DNA from: an uncultured Kordia sp.
Lineage (GTDB): Bacteria > Bacteroidota > Bacteroidia > Flavobacteriales > Flavobacteriaceae
Assembly: GCA_913054565.1 (NCBI GenBank)
Contig: CAJXHW010000066.1
Location: 1-8,572, forward strand
DNA: 8,572 bases
Reading direction: 5' to 3'
A program made the translations under genes and the position numbers. Of this stretch, positions 1 to 6,131 are shown piece by piece. The notes below the pieces were generated by a model. That model saw nothing but the letters and a program-made list of their open reading frames with translations. It was not told the DNA's origin and ran no database searches. Position 1 is the first letter of the stretch, and every line of letters starts with the position of its first letter.

Positions 1-66
1 ATCTTTTGTAAGTGTGATTTTTAAAAGAATTAACAGATAAATAACACAACTTTTAGGATCATATTC

Positions 67-79
67 TATCTTTACTTTG
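67..79 (+). promoter_or_regulatory. Possible -7 element upstream of the IPExxxVDY-pyk transcript
   Basis: Two overlapping near-matches to the Bacteroidota -7 consensus TAnnTTTG lie here: TATCTTTA (67-74) and TTACTTTG (72-79), each with one mismatch. Either would place a transcription start about 10-20 nt before the ATG at 98. No TTG -33 element is visible at the usual 17-23 bp upstream, so this is a weak call. The 97 bases before the first gene hold no convincing reading frame; the end of an upstream gene was not recognised. Confidence 0.25.
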
Positions 80-92
80 TAATTCAATTACA
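78..92. repeat. Perfect 15-bp palindrome in the leader of the first gene
   Basis: TGTAATT and AATTACA are exact reverse complements separated by a single C. The dyad ends 5 bases before the ATG at 98 and starts at the end of the candidate -7 element. It could be a protein-binding operator or a small hairpin in the 5' leader. No T-run follows, so it does not look like an intrinsic terminator. In such AT-rich DNA a chance origin cannot be excluded. Confidence 0.4.
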
Positions 93-97
93 GATAA

Positions 98-550
98 ATG
101 GGAGTTTATAAATTAGATTTAAATGATTGTGATGATGATGAATACGATTTGTTAGGTGTTCATACTACTTTAGAATGTTATCATTTAGCTTATTTTATGA
201 ATAAAAACTTCAATGTTAAATTAGAAAGAAAGGAAAACCTTGATAGTTTTGAGTTCTACGAATTTGATGATGAGAAAAATAAGATGCTATGGAATATAGT
301 GTCTAACAAAACCCTTCAGGAAAATAACAATAAAAAAATTGTTCAGGAAGCGTTATTTCAAATAGATGCTGAAGAGGTTATTTATCTTTTACCTGAATAC
401 AAAAAAGTTGACTATCTGATTAAGATTACAGATAACTCATATGATATTCAAAATATGATTGAAAAAATGAAAACTATTCCGCAAATAATCACAACATTTG
501 TAATTGACGTTTCTAATTTAAAATCTAAAAACAATTTAAATTTTTACTAA
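98..550 (+). CDS. IPExxxVDY family protein (function unknown)
   Basis: This is a 150-residue soluble protein with no signal peptide or membrane segment. It is recognised by its conserved core LPEYKKVDY (residues 98-106), which fits the family signature with Leu replacing the usual Ile at the first position. Its N-terminus is acidic (MGVYKLDLNDCDDDEYDLLG), followed by a HTTLECYHLAYFMN segment, also typical of the family. The family has no established biochemical role. In Bacteroidota it is repeatedly found directly upstream of pyruvate kinase, as here. Its TAA stop shares its last A with the ATG of pyk (TAATG), so translation of the two is probably coupled. The ATG at 98 is favoured because the MxVxKLDLxD-like start matches family expectation; no Shine-Dalgarno sequence is visible, which is normal for the phylum. 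A regulatory or assembly role for pyruvate kinase is possible but only inferred from position. Confidence 0.85.
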   Translation: MGVYKLDLNDCDDDEYDLLGVHTTLECYHLAYFMNKNFNVKLERKENLDSFEFYEFDDEKNKMLWNIVSNKTLQENNNKKIVQEALFQIDAEEVIYLLPEYKKVDYLIKITDNSYDIQNMIEKMKTIPQIITTFVIDVSNLKSKNNLNFY

Positions 551-1980
551 TGCAGCAGTTAAAGAAAACCAAAATAGTAGCTACTCTAGGGCCAGCAAGT
601 TCTAGTAGAGAAGTGATTCATGAAATGATTAAGGCAGGAGTAAATGTTTTTAGGATAAATTTTTCTCATGCGGATTATGATAACGTTAAAGAACGTATTC
701 AAATCATTAGAGATTTAAGTGATAAATACAAATACAACACAGCTATTTTAGGTGACTTACAAGGGCCAAAACTTCGTGTAGGTGTGATGAATCACGATGT
801 TGTTGTGAATGATGGCGATGTTATAACGTTCTGTACAGGTGAACCGTTTAATGGTGACGAAAACCGGGTATTTATGAATTATGAAAAGTTTCCTGAAGAC
901 GTAAAAGCTGGTGAGCGTATTTTATTAGATGACGGGAAATTAATTTTCGAAGTAAAGAGTACAAATGGTAAAGACGAGGTTAAAGCAGTAGTTATTCAAG
1001 GAGGTCCTTTAAAGTCTAAAAAAGGGGTAAACCTTCCTAATACTAAAATTTCTTTGCCAGCACTTACAGAAAAAGATATTAAAGACGCCATTTTTGCTGT
1101 TGAACAACAAGTAGATTGGATAGCATTGTCCTTTGTAAGAGATGCTGATGATTTAGAGTTGTTACAAGACTTAATCAATGAGCATTCAGCATATAAAATT
1201 CCGATTATAGCAAAAATAGAAAAGCCAGAAGCTGTAAAAAACATTGATAAAATTATTGCTTTCTGTGATGGTTTAATGGTTGCAAGAGGAGATTTAGGTG
1301 TTGAAATACCTGCAGAGGAAGTGCCATTAATTCAAAAACAATTGGTATTACGTGCTAAAAAAGCAAGAATACCCGTAATCATAGCTACACAAATGATGGA
1401 AACTATGATAACAAGTTTAACACCAACTAGGGCAGAAGTAAATGATGTAGCCAACTCAGTAATGGATGGAGCAGATGCGGTTATGCTTTCTGGTGAAACA
1501 TCAATTGGTAAATACCCCGTAGAGGTTATTCAAACCATGACTAAAATAATCAATAGTGTTGAAAACTCACCATTAATCACAGTGCCAGAACGACCACCTC
1601 ATGTAAAAACAGCACGTTATATCACAAAATCTATTTGTTATCATGCAGCTCATATGGCTGATGAAATTGATGCTAAAGCAATTTGTACGTTAACAAACTC
1701 AGGTTATACAGCATTTCAAATTTCAGCTTGGCGACCAAACGCACATATTTTAGCATTTACGTCTAACAAAAACATACTAGCGCGTTTAAGTTTACTTTGG
1801 GGGGTAAAAGGAATATACTATGATAAATTTGTAAGTACCGATGATACCGTAGATGATGTTAATCAAATTGCTCATGAACGTGGTTTTGTAGTTCAAGGAG
1901 ATTATTTAATTAACCTTGCCGCTATGCCTATTGTTGAAAAAGGAATGGTAAATACCTTAAGAGTTTCTGTAATAGAATAA
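550..1980 (+). CDS. pyk: Pyruvate kinase
   Basis: Cytosolic glycolytic enzyme that transfers phosphate from phosphoenolpyruvate to ADP, giving pyruvate and ATP. At 476 residues it has normal bacterial length and appears intact. Visible landmarks are KTKIVATLGPAS near the N-terminus, the active-site RINFSH loop (R35, N37, S39), GDLQGPKLR (68-76), the catalytic AKIEKPEAV segment with K222 and metal ligand E224, ARGDLG with D248, the T280 region ATQMMETM, and TPTRAEVNDVANSVMDGADAVMLSGET (291-317). The C-terminal domain (about 350-476) is the standard allosteric domain. Residues L70, Q71, K74 and V77 correspond to positions 113/114/117/120 of the rabbit enzyme and form the set associated with K+-independent catalysis. 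The ATG overlaps the preceding stop by one base, and a sulfurtransferase gene follows after 10 bp, so all three are probably co-transcribed. Confidence 0.98.
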   Translation: MQQLKKTKIVATLGPASSSREVIHEMIKAGVNVFRINFSHADYDNVKERIQIIRDLSDKYKYNTAILGDLQGPKLRVGVMNHDVVVNDGDVITFCTGEPFNGDENRVFMNYEKFPEDVKAGERILLDDGKLIFEVKSTNGKDEVKAVVIQGGPLKSKKGVNLPNTKISLPALTEKDIKDAIFAVEQQVDWIALSFVRDADDLELLQDLINEHSAYKIPIIAKIEKPEAVKNIDKIIAFCDGLMVARGDLGVEIPAEEVPLIQKQLVLRAKKARIPVIIATQMMETMITSLTPTRAEVNDVANSVMDGADAVMLSGETSIGKYPVEVIQTMTKIINSVENSPLITVPERPPHVKTARYITKSICYHAAHMADEIDAKAICTLTNSGYTAFQISAWRPNAHILAFTSNKNILARLSLLWGVKGIYYDKFVSTDDTVDDVNQIAHERGFVVQGDYLINLAAMPIVEKGMVNTLRVSVIE

Positions 1981-1990
1981 CTATAAACAA

Positions 1991-2809
1991 ATGAAATGTC
2001 CACTAGTGTCTTCTACTTGGTTGCTGAATAATTTGTCAGATCCAGACTTGGTTATTATTGATGCTAGTCAGAAAGAGAATAAAGCTAAATTGGTTTCAAA
2101 TTCTGAAAATGTACAAATTAGAGGTGCACGTTATTTTGATATAAAACATAAATTTAGTGCTACTGATAGTCCATTTCCTAATACGCTTTTAACACCTGAA
2201 GAGTTTCAGGAAAAATGCCGAGAATTAGGTGTAAATACCACTAGTAAGCTAGTTGTATATGATAACTTAGGGGTGTATAGGAGCCCTAGAGTTTGGTGGA
2301 TGTTTAAAATTATGGGTTTTGATAATGTAGCGGTTTTAGATGGAGGGCTACCAAATTGGATTTCTCAGGGAAACCAAGTTGAAAGTGCCCGAACTCAAAC
2401 ATTTCAAAAAGGTGATTTTAATGCAGTTTTTGATGTTACTAAAGTTAGAGACATTCGCTTTTTAACTAAAAACTTGAGCAACAACAATGTGTTAGTTATT
2501 GACGCTCGTTCTGCAGATAGATTTAACGGTATTGTACCTGAACCTAGAAAAGGGTTGCGAGGGGGGCATATACCTAACTCTATAAACATCCCTTTTACAG
2601 ATGCGTTAGAAAACGGTAAATTCAAAACAAAAAAACAATTGACAGAACTGTTCAATAATTTTAAGATTGAAAATAATCTTTTGGTTTTTAGTTGTGGTTC
2701 AGGAATTACGGCGTGTATAGTATTATTAGCTGCTAGTTTAGTGTTAAAAAATAACAAAGCACTCTATGATGGTTCTTGGACAGAGTGGGCGCAACTAAAC
2801 AAATTTTAA
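1991..2809 (+). CDS. sseA: 3-mercaptopyruvate-type sulfurtransferase (tandem rhodanese)
   Basis: A 272-residue protein with two rhodanese domains: an inactive N-terminal one (about 5-128, with RGARYFDI, VVYDN and VAVLDGGLPNW) and a catalytic C-terminal one (about 150-270, with VIDARSADRFNG and GGHIPNSINIPF). The active-site loop is CGSGITA with the persulfide-forming Cys235. This loop resembles CGSGVTA of 3-mercaptopyruvate sulfurtransferases such as E. coli SseA rather than the CRKGVT loop of thiosulfate sulfurtransferases. R177 and R190 are likely substrate-binding arginines by analogy. The expected reaction moves sulfur from 3-mercaptopyruvate to cyanide, thiols or a protein acceptor. No signal peptide is seen, so it is probably cytosolic. 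It starts 10 bp after pyk and probably shares its transcript. Its TAA overlaps the stop of the convergent dinB gene within a common TTAA. Donor preference is inferred from the loop alone. Confidence 0.9.
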   Translation: MKCPLVSSTWLLNNLSDPDLVIIDASQKENKAKLVSNSENVQIRGARYFDIKHKFSATDSPFPNTLLTPEEFQEKCRELGVNTTSKLVVYDNLGVYRSPRVWWMFKIMGFDNVAVLDGGLPNWISQGNQVESARTQTFQKGDFNAVFDVTKVRDIRFLTKNLSNNNVLVIDARSADRFNGIVPEPRKGLRGGHIPNSINIPFTDALENGKFKTKKQLTELFNNFKIENNLLVFSCGSGITACIVLLAASLVLKNNKALYDGSWTEWAQLNKF

Positions 2810-3927
2810 AAGTTAAACTTCAACTGCACAGAAATACTTTTTTGTGTTTTTTTGTTTTCGGTTTTAATTGTGTTATTGAGGTTTCCTAAAGATATGCCTA
2901 ATAAACGTACTGAGTTTTTCGGTTTTTCTTGAAAAAGTAGCTCCTTTGCGGTATCTAAAATTAAATGTTTATCCGATATAAAATAGGCAATTGTTTTACT
3001 TCGGGTTTGTTGTGTAAAATCGCTGTATTTTATTTTTAAGGTTATTGTTTTTCCGGAGATCTTAGTTTTTTTTAATCGTTTCTCTAGTTCTTCTGCAATA
3101 TGTTCTAGCTTTTCAAGCATAAAAATCTCTGAGGTGATATTGTCAAAAAAAGTACGTTCCGCTGCAACCGATTTTTGAACTCTGTTTGGCTTTACGTCAC
3201 TTAAATGTATGCCTCGTACAACATTGTAATAATAGGCGCCAGACTTGCCAAAATGAGTAGTTAGATACTCTTCGCTTTTTTGTTTTAAATCACGCCCTTC
3301 ATAAATACCTAATTGATACATTTTTTCAGCAGTAACTTTACCTACACCATAAAACTTCTTGACATCTAAAGCTTCTAAAAACTCAAGAACTTCTTCAGGA
3401 TTTACTGTTTTTTGGCCATTAGGTTTGTTGTAATCACTAGCTACTTTTGCTATAAATTTATTAATAGAAATTCCTGCAGAGGCTGTTAAACCTACTTCTT
3501 TAAAAATGCGTTCTCTAATTTCTTCAGCAAGTAAAGAAGCACTTGCAATTCCTTTCTTATTTTCGGTAACATCTAAATAAGCTTCATCCAAAGATAAAGG
3601 TTCTACGAGGTCTGTGTAATCATAAAAAATATTACGAATTTTCTTAGAAATTTCTTTATACCTATCAAATCGGGGTTTTACAAAAATAAGTTCAGGGCAA
3701 CGTTTTCTAGCTAAAGTTCCGCTAATGGCACTACGTACACCAAAATTCCTAGCTTCATAACTTGCGGCACTTACAACACCTCGTTTACTTCCTCCTCCAA
3801 CAACTAATGGTTTCCCTTTTAATTCAGGGTTATCCAGTTGTTCTACAGATGCGTAAAAGGCATCCATGTCAACATGAATAATTTTTCTAAGTGGAAAATT
3901 GAATGGCATTTGGTTAAGTTGAGTCAT
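2806..3927 (-). CDS. dinB: DNA polymerase IV (Y-family translesion polymerase)
   Basis: A 373-residue Y-family polymerase that copies past damaged template bases without proofreading. Palm motifs are IHVDMDAFYASVEQ (D20, D22; Y25 at the steric-gate position that excludes ribonucleotides) and SLDEAYLD (D114, E115), which supply the catalytic metal ligands. The finger segment RGVVSAASYEARNFGVRSAISG and the helix-hairpin-helix thumb (around YGVGKVTAEKMYQLGI, 193-208) follow. The little-finger domain covers about 250-355. The last residues, VQLKFNF, resemble a beta-clamp-binding motif (QLxxF-like) at the extreme C-terminus. The start is uncertain: a -7-like box ends one base before the ATG at 3927, so initiation may instead be at the second ATG (3909; MPFNFPLRKII), giving 367 residues. 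It is convergent and overlapping with the sulfurtransferase gene and divergent from the CYTH gene. No LexA-type operator was recognised. Confidence 0.97.
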   Translation of the reverse strand: MTQLNQMPFNFPLRKIIHVDMDAFYASVEQLDNPELKGKPLVVGGGSKRGVVSAASYEARNFGVRSAISGTLARKRCPELIFVKPRFDRYKEISKKIRNIFYDYTDLVEPLSLDEAYLDVTENKKGIASASLLAEEIRERIFKEVGLTASAGISINKFIAKVASDYNKPNGQKTVNPEEVLEFLEALDVKKFYGVGKVTAEKMYQLGIYEGRDLKQKSEEYLTTHFGKSGAYYYNVVRGIHLSDVKPNRVQKSVAAERTFFDNITSEIFMLEKLEHIAEELEKRLKKTKISGKTITLKIKYSDFTQQTRSKTIAYFISDKHLILDTAKELLFQEKPKNSVRLLGISLGNLNNTIKTENKKTQKSISVQLKFNF

Positions 3928-3947
3928 TCAAAAATACTATATCTTTG
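3919..3947 (+). promoter_or_regulatory. Flavobacterial-type promoter for the CYTH gene
   Basis: TATCTTTG at 3940-3947 is an exact match to the Bacteroidota -7 consensus TAnnTTTG. A TTG at 3919-3921, inside the 5' end of dinB, lies 18 bp upstream, within the normal 17-23 bp spacing of the -33 element. Only 4 bases separate the -7 box from the ATG at 3952, so the transcript would start at or next to the start codon and be leaderless or nearly so. Confidence 0.55.
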
Positions 3948-3950
3948 AAT
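3926..3950. repeat. 25-bp imperfect palindrome spanning the dinB/CYTH divergent promoter
   Basis: The outer arms ATTCAAA (3926-3932) and TTTGAAT (3944-3950) are perfect reverse complements. Inside them ATA (3934-3936) pairs with TAT (3940-3942), so 10 of 12 symmetric positions match around a central T at 3938. The dyad fills the whole 24-bp intergenic gap and contains one -7-like box on each strand. It could be an operator that co-regulates dinB and the CYTH gene, or simply the mirror symmetry of two back-to-back -7 elements. Confidence 0.6.
3929..3936 (-). promoter_or_regulatory. Possible -7 element for dinB
   Basis: Read on the minus strand this is TATTTTTG, an exact match to TAnnTTTG. It ends one base before the ATG at 3927, so transcription from it would begin within or just after that ATG and favour the second ATG at 3909. 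No TTG -33 element is visible at the expected distance upstream, so promoter strength is doubtful. Confidence 0.35.
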
Positions 3951-3951
3951 T

Positions 3952-4425
3952 ATGATGATAGAAATAGAACGTAAATTTTTAGTGGTTTCTGATGCTTTTA
4001 AAAATGAGGCTTTTAAAAGTACGCGTATTACTCAAGGTTTTTTAAGTACAGATCCTGAACGTACAGTTAGAGTACGTGTTAAAGGAGATCAAGGTGTTTT
4101 AACTATAAAAGGAAAATCTAATGAGTCTGGAACTTCTCGTTTTGAATGGGAAAAAGAGTTGGATTTAGAAGACGCTAACGCATTATTGAAAATTTGTAAA
4201 AAAGGGATTATTGATAAAGTTCGTTACGAAGTAAAATATGGGAAACATATTTATGAAGTTGACGAGTTTTTTGCGGCTAATAAGGGGCTTATTGTTGCAG
4301 AAATTGAATTAAGTTCTGAGAACGAAACCTTTGAAAAACCTATTTGGCTAGGTAAAGAAGTTACTGGTGAGGTTATGTATTACAACTCACAATTAAGTGT
4401 ATTACCCTTTAAGGAATGGGAATAA
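3952..4425 (+). CDS. CYTH domain protein, probable inorganic triphosphatase
   Basis: A single-domain CYTH protein of 157 residues. The defining ExExK motif is at the extreme N-terminus (E4, E6, K8 in IEIERKFLV). The other charged tunnel residues expected of the triphosphate-tunnel fold are visible as alternating strand residues: R40 and R42 in RTVRVRV, K53 and K55 in LTIKGK, E65 and E67 in RFEWEKE, R91 in KVRYEV, D104 and E105, and E117 and E119 in VAEIEL. Bacterial single-domain members of this size generally hydrolyse inorganic tripolyphosphate with a divalent metal; a few relatives act on other triphosphates or cyclise ATP, so the substrate is inferred. There is no signal peptide or CHAD domain. 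Two tandem ATG codons start the gene; the first is used here. A -7 box lies only 4 bases upstream. The stop directly abuts the convergent umuD stop. Confidence 0.9.
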   Translation: MMIEIERKFLVVSDAFKNEAFKSTRITQGFLSTDPERTVRVRVKGDQGVLTIKGKSNESGTSRFEWEKELDLEDANALLKICKKGIIDKVRYEVKYGKHIYEVDEFFAANKGLIVAEIELSSENETFEKPIWLGKEVTGEVMYYNSQLSVLPFKEWE

Positions 4426-4860
4426 TCAGATTAGTTTTTTAACAACATTGGTTACAATCCCCCAAATAACAAAATTGTTTTCAGAAGTGACTTGTATAGG
4501 GTCGTAATCAGGATTTTCAGGTTGTAACCATACTCCATCACTTTCTACACGTAACCGTTTTACAGTAAACTCACCATCTAAAAAGCAGACTGCAATTTTG
4601 TTGTGTGTAGGTGCAATACTTCTATCAATTACTAACAAGTCATTGTCATCCAATCCTGCACCAATCATTGATTGGCCGCTAACACGAGCAAAAAAAGTAG
4701 CTTCTTTGTTTTTTATTAATTCCTTATCTAAGGAAATCCGATCTTGTTTAAAATCTTCAGCTGGTGAAGGAAAACCACATGAAATTCCTGTGTCAAAAAA
4801 TATAGCACCTTCACTCTCTTGAGTGTCTGGTGTAAAAAATGTAAGAGCTTGAGTTGTCAT
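4426..4860 (-). CDS. umuD: UmuD-like self-cleaving subunit of DNA polymerase V (S24 peptidase)
   Basis: A 144-residue protein of the LexA/UmuD S24 serine-lysine protease family, without a DNA-binding domain. The self-cleavage site is C28-G29 in SCGFPSPAEDF, very close to the E. coli UmuD site. The catalytic Ser64 is in VSGQSM and the catalytic Lys101 in FTVKRL. By family knowledge, RecA filaments stimulate removal of the N-terminal tail, and the shortened dimer joins UmuC to form polymerase V. It lies 13 bp downstream of umuC on the same strand, so the order is umuC-umuD, opposite to the E. coli operon. A -7-like TATCTTTA sits 4 bases before its ATG, allowing a separate start of transcription. 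Its TGA immediately abuts the stop codon of the convergent CYTH gene. All active-site residues are present and the length is normal. Confidence 0.96.
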   Translation of the reverse strand: MTTQALTFFTPDTQESEGAIFFDTGISCGFPSPAEDFKQDRISLDKELIKNKEATFFARVSGQSMIGAGLDDNDLLVIDRSIAPTHNKIAVCFLDGEFTVKRLRVESDGVWLQPENPDYDPIQVTSENNFVIWGIVTNVVKKLI

Positions 4861-4864
4861 AGGC

Positions 4865-4872
4865 TAAAGATA
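4865..4872 (-). promoter_or_regulatory. -7-like box in front of umuD
   Basis: The minus strand reads TATCTTTA, one mismatch from TAnnTTTG, followed by GCCT and the umuD ATG. The 4-base spacing to the start codon is the same as at the CYTH and umuC genes. No TTG -33 element is evident within the end of umuC, so an independent umuD promoter is only a possibility; read-through from umuC is the simpler model. Confidence 0.3.
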
Positions 4873-4888
4873 CTTATTTTATAATAAG
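4873..4888. repeat. Inverted repeat over the umuC stop, upstream of umuD
   Basis: CTTATT (4873-4878) and AATAAG (4883-4888) are exact reverse complements separated by TTAT. The repeat contains the last codons and stop of umuC and directly precedes the -7-like box of umuD. It may be a regulator site or a weak hairpin between the two genes. All pairs but two are A-T, so stem stability is low and chance is possible. Confidence 0.3.
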
Positions 4889-6127
4889 AATGTCATTAAA
4901 CTTGGTGGTATATTGATGGGATAAATGTTCTTGTTTCATTTTCCAGGTTTTCTGTAAATCTTGATTGGCAATTTTTAATTTATCATCACCGTATTTTTTA
5001 TTGAGTTTGTCAATAGCCTTCATTAATGGCTGGTGTTTTGGGTTTTCACTAGAAAACAAGTCTAATTGATGGTTGCTAGTAGGAACAAGACCAGTAACAA
5101 TTACACCAGCACGCTTGTATTTTATGCCTTTTTTATATAATTTATCAATAGCTTTAATAGCTTGTTTTACAATAGTTAAAGATGAGTTTGTAGTGTGGGG
5201 TAAAACAACTGTAATGCTATTTTTATAAGTTTGTGAATCTTTTTCAAATCGGCTTCCTTGTAATAAAATAATAAGGATATTGCAGTTTGAGTTTTGTACA
5301 CGTAATTTTTCAGCACAACTATTTGCAAAAGTAGCAACACGTTCTTTAATGTCTTTAATATCTGTGTAAGTATTTTCAAAACTACGTGTAGTTGCAATAG
5401 ATTTTTTTACGGGGTGTTCATCTTCTAAGCATAACGTTACTATGCCTTCTAAATCTTTTTTTAGATTCAATTCAGTAATAGAAAACTGTGTTTTCACCCA
5501 ACTATCTGAAAGCTGTGTAAAATCATAGGCTGTTAAAATATTTTGTTGAGTGAGTCGCTTTTCTAAGCGTCTTCCAATTCCCCAAACATCTTTTATTTTA
5601 GTCCATTTTAGAGCTTTAATGCGTTTAATTTCAGAATCAATAATAAAAACACCTCCAGTTTCTTTAGGAAATTTTCGAGCAATTTTATTGGCAACTTTTG
5701 ATAATGCTTTGGTGGGGGCAATACCTACACAGGTTGGTAGTCCTGTCCATTGTAACACTCGATTACGTATTTGATGTCCTAAGTTGTTATAGTCGTCTTT
5801 TGAGTTGAGTAACATAAATGCTTCATCAATACTATAGATTTCTATATTTGGTGAAAACTGTTTTAAGATGCTCATTACTCTGCTACTCATATCGCCATAT
5901 AATGGGTAATTAGAAGAGAATACTTTAACTTGATGGTCTTTAAAAAAGGATTTGTATTTAAATGCAGGAGCTCCCATAGGAAGTCCTAAATTTTTAGCTT
6001 CGTCACTGCGCGAAATCACACAGCCATCATTATTTGATAAAATAGCAATGGGTGAAGTCCTGTATTGTGGTTGGAAAACACGTTCGCAGGAAGCATAAAA
6101 ATTATTACAATCTACTAAAGCAAACAT
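4874..6127 (-). CDS. umuC: UmuC-like catalytic subunit of DNA polymerase V
   Basis: A 417-residue Y-family polymerase, close to the length of E. coli UmuC. The first palm motif, ALVDCNNFYASCERVF, gives metal ligand D6 and steric-gate Y11. DGCVISRSDEAKNLGLPMGAP forms the finger segment, and YSIDEAF gives D101 and E102; the numbering coincides with E. coli UmuC. The helix-hairpin-helix region is near IKDVWGIGRRLEKRL (178-192), and the little finger runs from about 245 to 350. QLDLF at 354-358 is a clear beta-clamp-binding motif, followed by a UmuC-type C-terminal tail. The enzyme performs error-prone bypass with the processed UmuD dimer and RecA. The ATG at 6127 gives exactly the family N-terminus. 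umuD follows after 13 bp; a TonB-dependent receptor gene ends 33 bp upstream on the same strand, so co-transcription is possible. A -7-like box precedes the ATG by 4 bases. Confidence 0.97.
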   Translation of the reverse strand: MFALVDCNNFYASCERVFQPQYRTSPIAILSNNDGCVISRSDEAKNLGLPMGAPAFKYKSFFKDHQVKVFSSNYPLYGDMSSRVMSILKQFSPNIEIYSIDEAFMLLNSKDDYNNLGHQIRNRVLQWTGLPTCVGIAPTKALSKVANKIARKFPKETGGVFIIDSEIKRIKALKWTKIKDVWGIGRRLEKRLTQQNILTAYDFTQLSDSWVKTQFSITELNLKKDLEGIVTLCLEDEHPVKKSIATTRSFENTYTDIKDIKERVATFANSCAEKLRVQNSNCNILIILLQGSRFEKDSQTYKNSITVVLPHTTNSSLTIVKQAIKAIDKLYKKGIKYKRAGVIVTGLVPTSNHQLDLFSSENPKHQPLMKAIDKLNKKYGDDKLKIANQDLQKTWKMKQEHLSHQYTTKFNDILIIK

Positions 6128-6131
6128 GGGT

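Noticed and set aside
996..1244. Open frame of 82 codons on the minus strand inside pyk
   Set aside because: It lies fully within the strongly conserved pyruvate kinase coding sequence and its translation shows no recognisable domain.
1824..1831. TAAATTTG, an exact -7 consensus match inside pyk
   Set aside because: It encodes conserved-position residues (DKFV), the nearest TTG is 24 bp upstream, slightly outside the normal spacing, and it lies about 160 bp before the next gene, which is tightly linked to pyk.
2404..2757. Open frame of 117 codons on the minus strand inside the sulfurtransferase gene
   Set aside because: It overlaps the catalytic rhodanese domain, including the CGSGITA loop, and resembles no known protein.
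2806..2860. Possible terminator around the sulfurtransferase/dinB stops
   Set aside because: Only a 4-bp AAGT/ACTT stem is visible and there is no stable GC stem; the T-rich stretch is dinB coding sequence for Lys-rich residues.
4598..4822. Open frame of 74 codons on the plus strand inside umuD
   Set aside because: It is antisense to conserved UmuD active-site sequence; a shadow frame.
5326..5333. TACTTTTG on the minus strand inside umuC
   Set aside because: An eight-base degenerate match is expected by chance in AT-rich coding DNA, and no gene start follows it.
5176..5774. Two further open frames (5176-5397 minus, 5550-5774 plus) inside umuC
   Set aside because: Both are out-of-frame or antisense readings of the umuC coding sequence with low-complexity translations.
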